Source: Lodderomyces elongisporus (lineage: Eukaryota > Ascomycota > Pichiomycetes > Serinales > Debaryomycetaceae). Taken from it: a stretch of DNA of 64,000 nt. Location: contig NC_083674.1 of the NCBI RefSeq assembly GCF_030384665.1, positions 62,001-126,000 of the forward strand, given 5' to 3'. The position numbers and the translations under genes were made by a program. Below the pieces are notes generated by a model that was not told the DNA's origin, did not search any database, and was given only the letters and a program-made list of their open reading frames with translations. The first letter of the stretch is position 1, and each line of letters begins with the position of its first letter. This document shows, piece after piece, positions 63,549 through 64,000 of the stretch.

Positions 63549-64000
63549 ACAACAACAACAATCACAAACACAATCACAACAGCAGTTGCCTCTTCAGCAA
63601 CCACCTGCTGGTGTTTCGAGTCCTATTGGCGGAATTCCCAACAGGTCCAGTACTAGTAACGTCTACCGACCATTGAATGTGAAGGATGCATTGTCATATT
63701 TGGATCAAGTCAAAATACAGTTCTATAATCAGTCAGAAGTATACAATAATTTTTTGGATATTATGAAAGATTTCAAGTCGCAAAGTATTGATACGCCAGG
63801 AGTGATTGATCGTGTATCTACCTTGTTTAAAGGTCATCCCAATTTGATCCAAGGATTCAACACTTTTTTGCCACCCGGTTATAAAATTGAATGTTCATTG
63901 GATCCTTCTGACCCTAATCCAATTAGGGTAACGACACCTACTGGAACCACCACGGGCTCGAACATTGCCGGTACCTCATACAATCAAGGTTGGGGTAACG
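62832..64000 (+). CDS. SIN3: Sin3 histone deacetylase scaffold, 5' part with three introns
   Basis: Exons 62832..62890, 62966..63012, 63119..63249 and 63316 to the window edge join in frame, for 79 residues before exon 4 and about 228 codons in it. All three introns begin GTATGT and have TACTAAC. The N-terminus is Gln/Pro-rich, with PPPPPP followed by about 16 Gln. The first PAH domain begins near residue 195: [19 protein letters not shown], then [30 protein letters not shown], the classic PAH1. Sin3 is the scaffold of the Rpd3 deacetylase complex; PAH domains bind repressors. The gene continues past the right edge. Three introns is high for a budding-yeast gene. Confidence 0.93.
62891..62965 (+). 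other. SIN3 intron 1
   Basis: 75-nt intron with GTATGT donor, TACTAAC at 62947-62953 and TTTTAG acceptor. Joins AA|T as Asn. Confidence 0.9.
63013..63118 (+). other. SIN3 intron 2
   Basis: 106-nt intron with GTATGT donor, TACTAAC at 63097-63103 and TTTCAG acceptor. Joins G|GT as Gly. Confidence 0.9.
63250..63315 (+). other. SIN3 intron 3
   Basis: 66-nt phase-0 intron with GTATGT donor, TACTAAC at 63294-63300 and TTACAG acceptor. Confidence 0.9.

Overview
The window is nuclear DNA from a budding yeast of the CTG-Ser1 (Candida/Lodderomyces) clade. The evidence is a single-gene eukaryotic layout, very AT-rich spacers, yeast introns with GTATGT donors and TACTAAC branch points, a nuclear complex I subunit (NDUFS4 type, absent from Saccharomycetaceae), leucine written mostly as TTG with CTG rare, and a Hgc1-like G1 cyclin. 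The long gene-free spacers and heavy Gln/Asn runs suggest Lodderomyces or the C. parapsilosis group, but the species is not proven. CTG probably means Ser here, so any Leu read from CTG should be treated as Ser.

Layout. 1-20.9 kb is gene-dense: VPS27 (3' end cut by the window), a solo LTR with its target-site duplication, SPE1, calcineurin A (CMP1/CNA1), a LOT5/pICln-like gene, a HID1-family gene, TSR2, ORC1, TEM1 (spliced), ROT1 and a G1 cyclin (probable HGC1). 20.9-30.0 kb is about 9 kb with no convincing gene, upstream of the cyclin. 30-37.5 kb is a divergent maltose module: maltase and maltose permease around a 4 kb shared control region. 37.5-64 kb is dense again: ATG3, a Whi5/Nrm1-like repressor, ERG2, ALG13, a bL35m mitochondrial ribosomal protein, NMA111, ORC6, NDUFS4, SET1, CDC5, RPB11 (spliced) and the 5' part of SIN3 (three introns).

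Many of the genes act in cell-cycle control or chromatin: ORC1 and ORC6 (origin licensing), TEM1 and CDC5 (mitotic exit, polo kinase), the G1 cyclin and the Whi5/Nrm1-like repressor (G1/S), SET1 and SIN3 (chromatin). Promoter motifs fit several identities: sterol-response sites before ERG2, an MCB next to the Whi5/Nrm1-like ATG, and an Mcm1/forkhead-like site before CDC5.

The best leads for something undescribed are the 9 kb gene-free region with its 8 x 10-bp forkhead-core array, the two AUGA stop/start uORF overlaps (LOT5-like and ORC1), the pair of CCGAAACGG sites in the maltose region, and the intact solo LTR in the VPS27-SPE1 promoter. Where the first ATG-type codon of an open frame was GTG or TTG, I moved the start to a real ATG or to an upstream exon.
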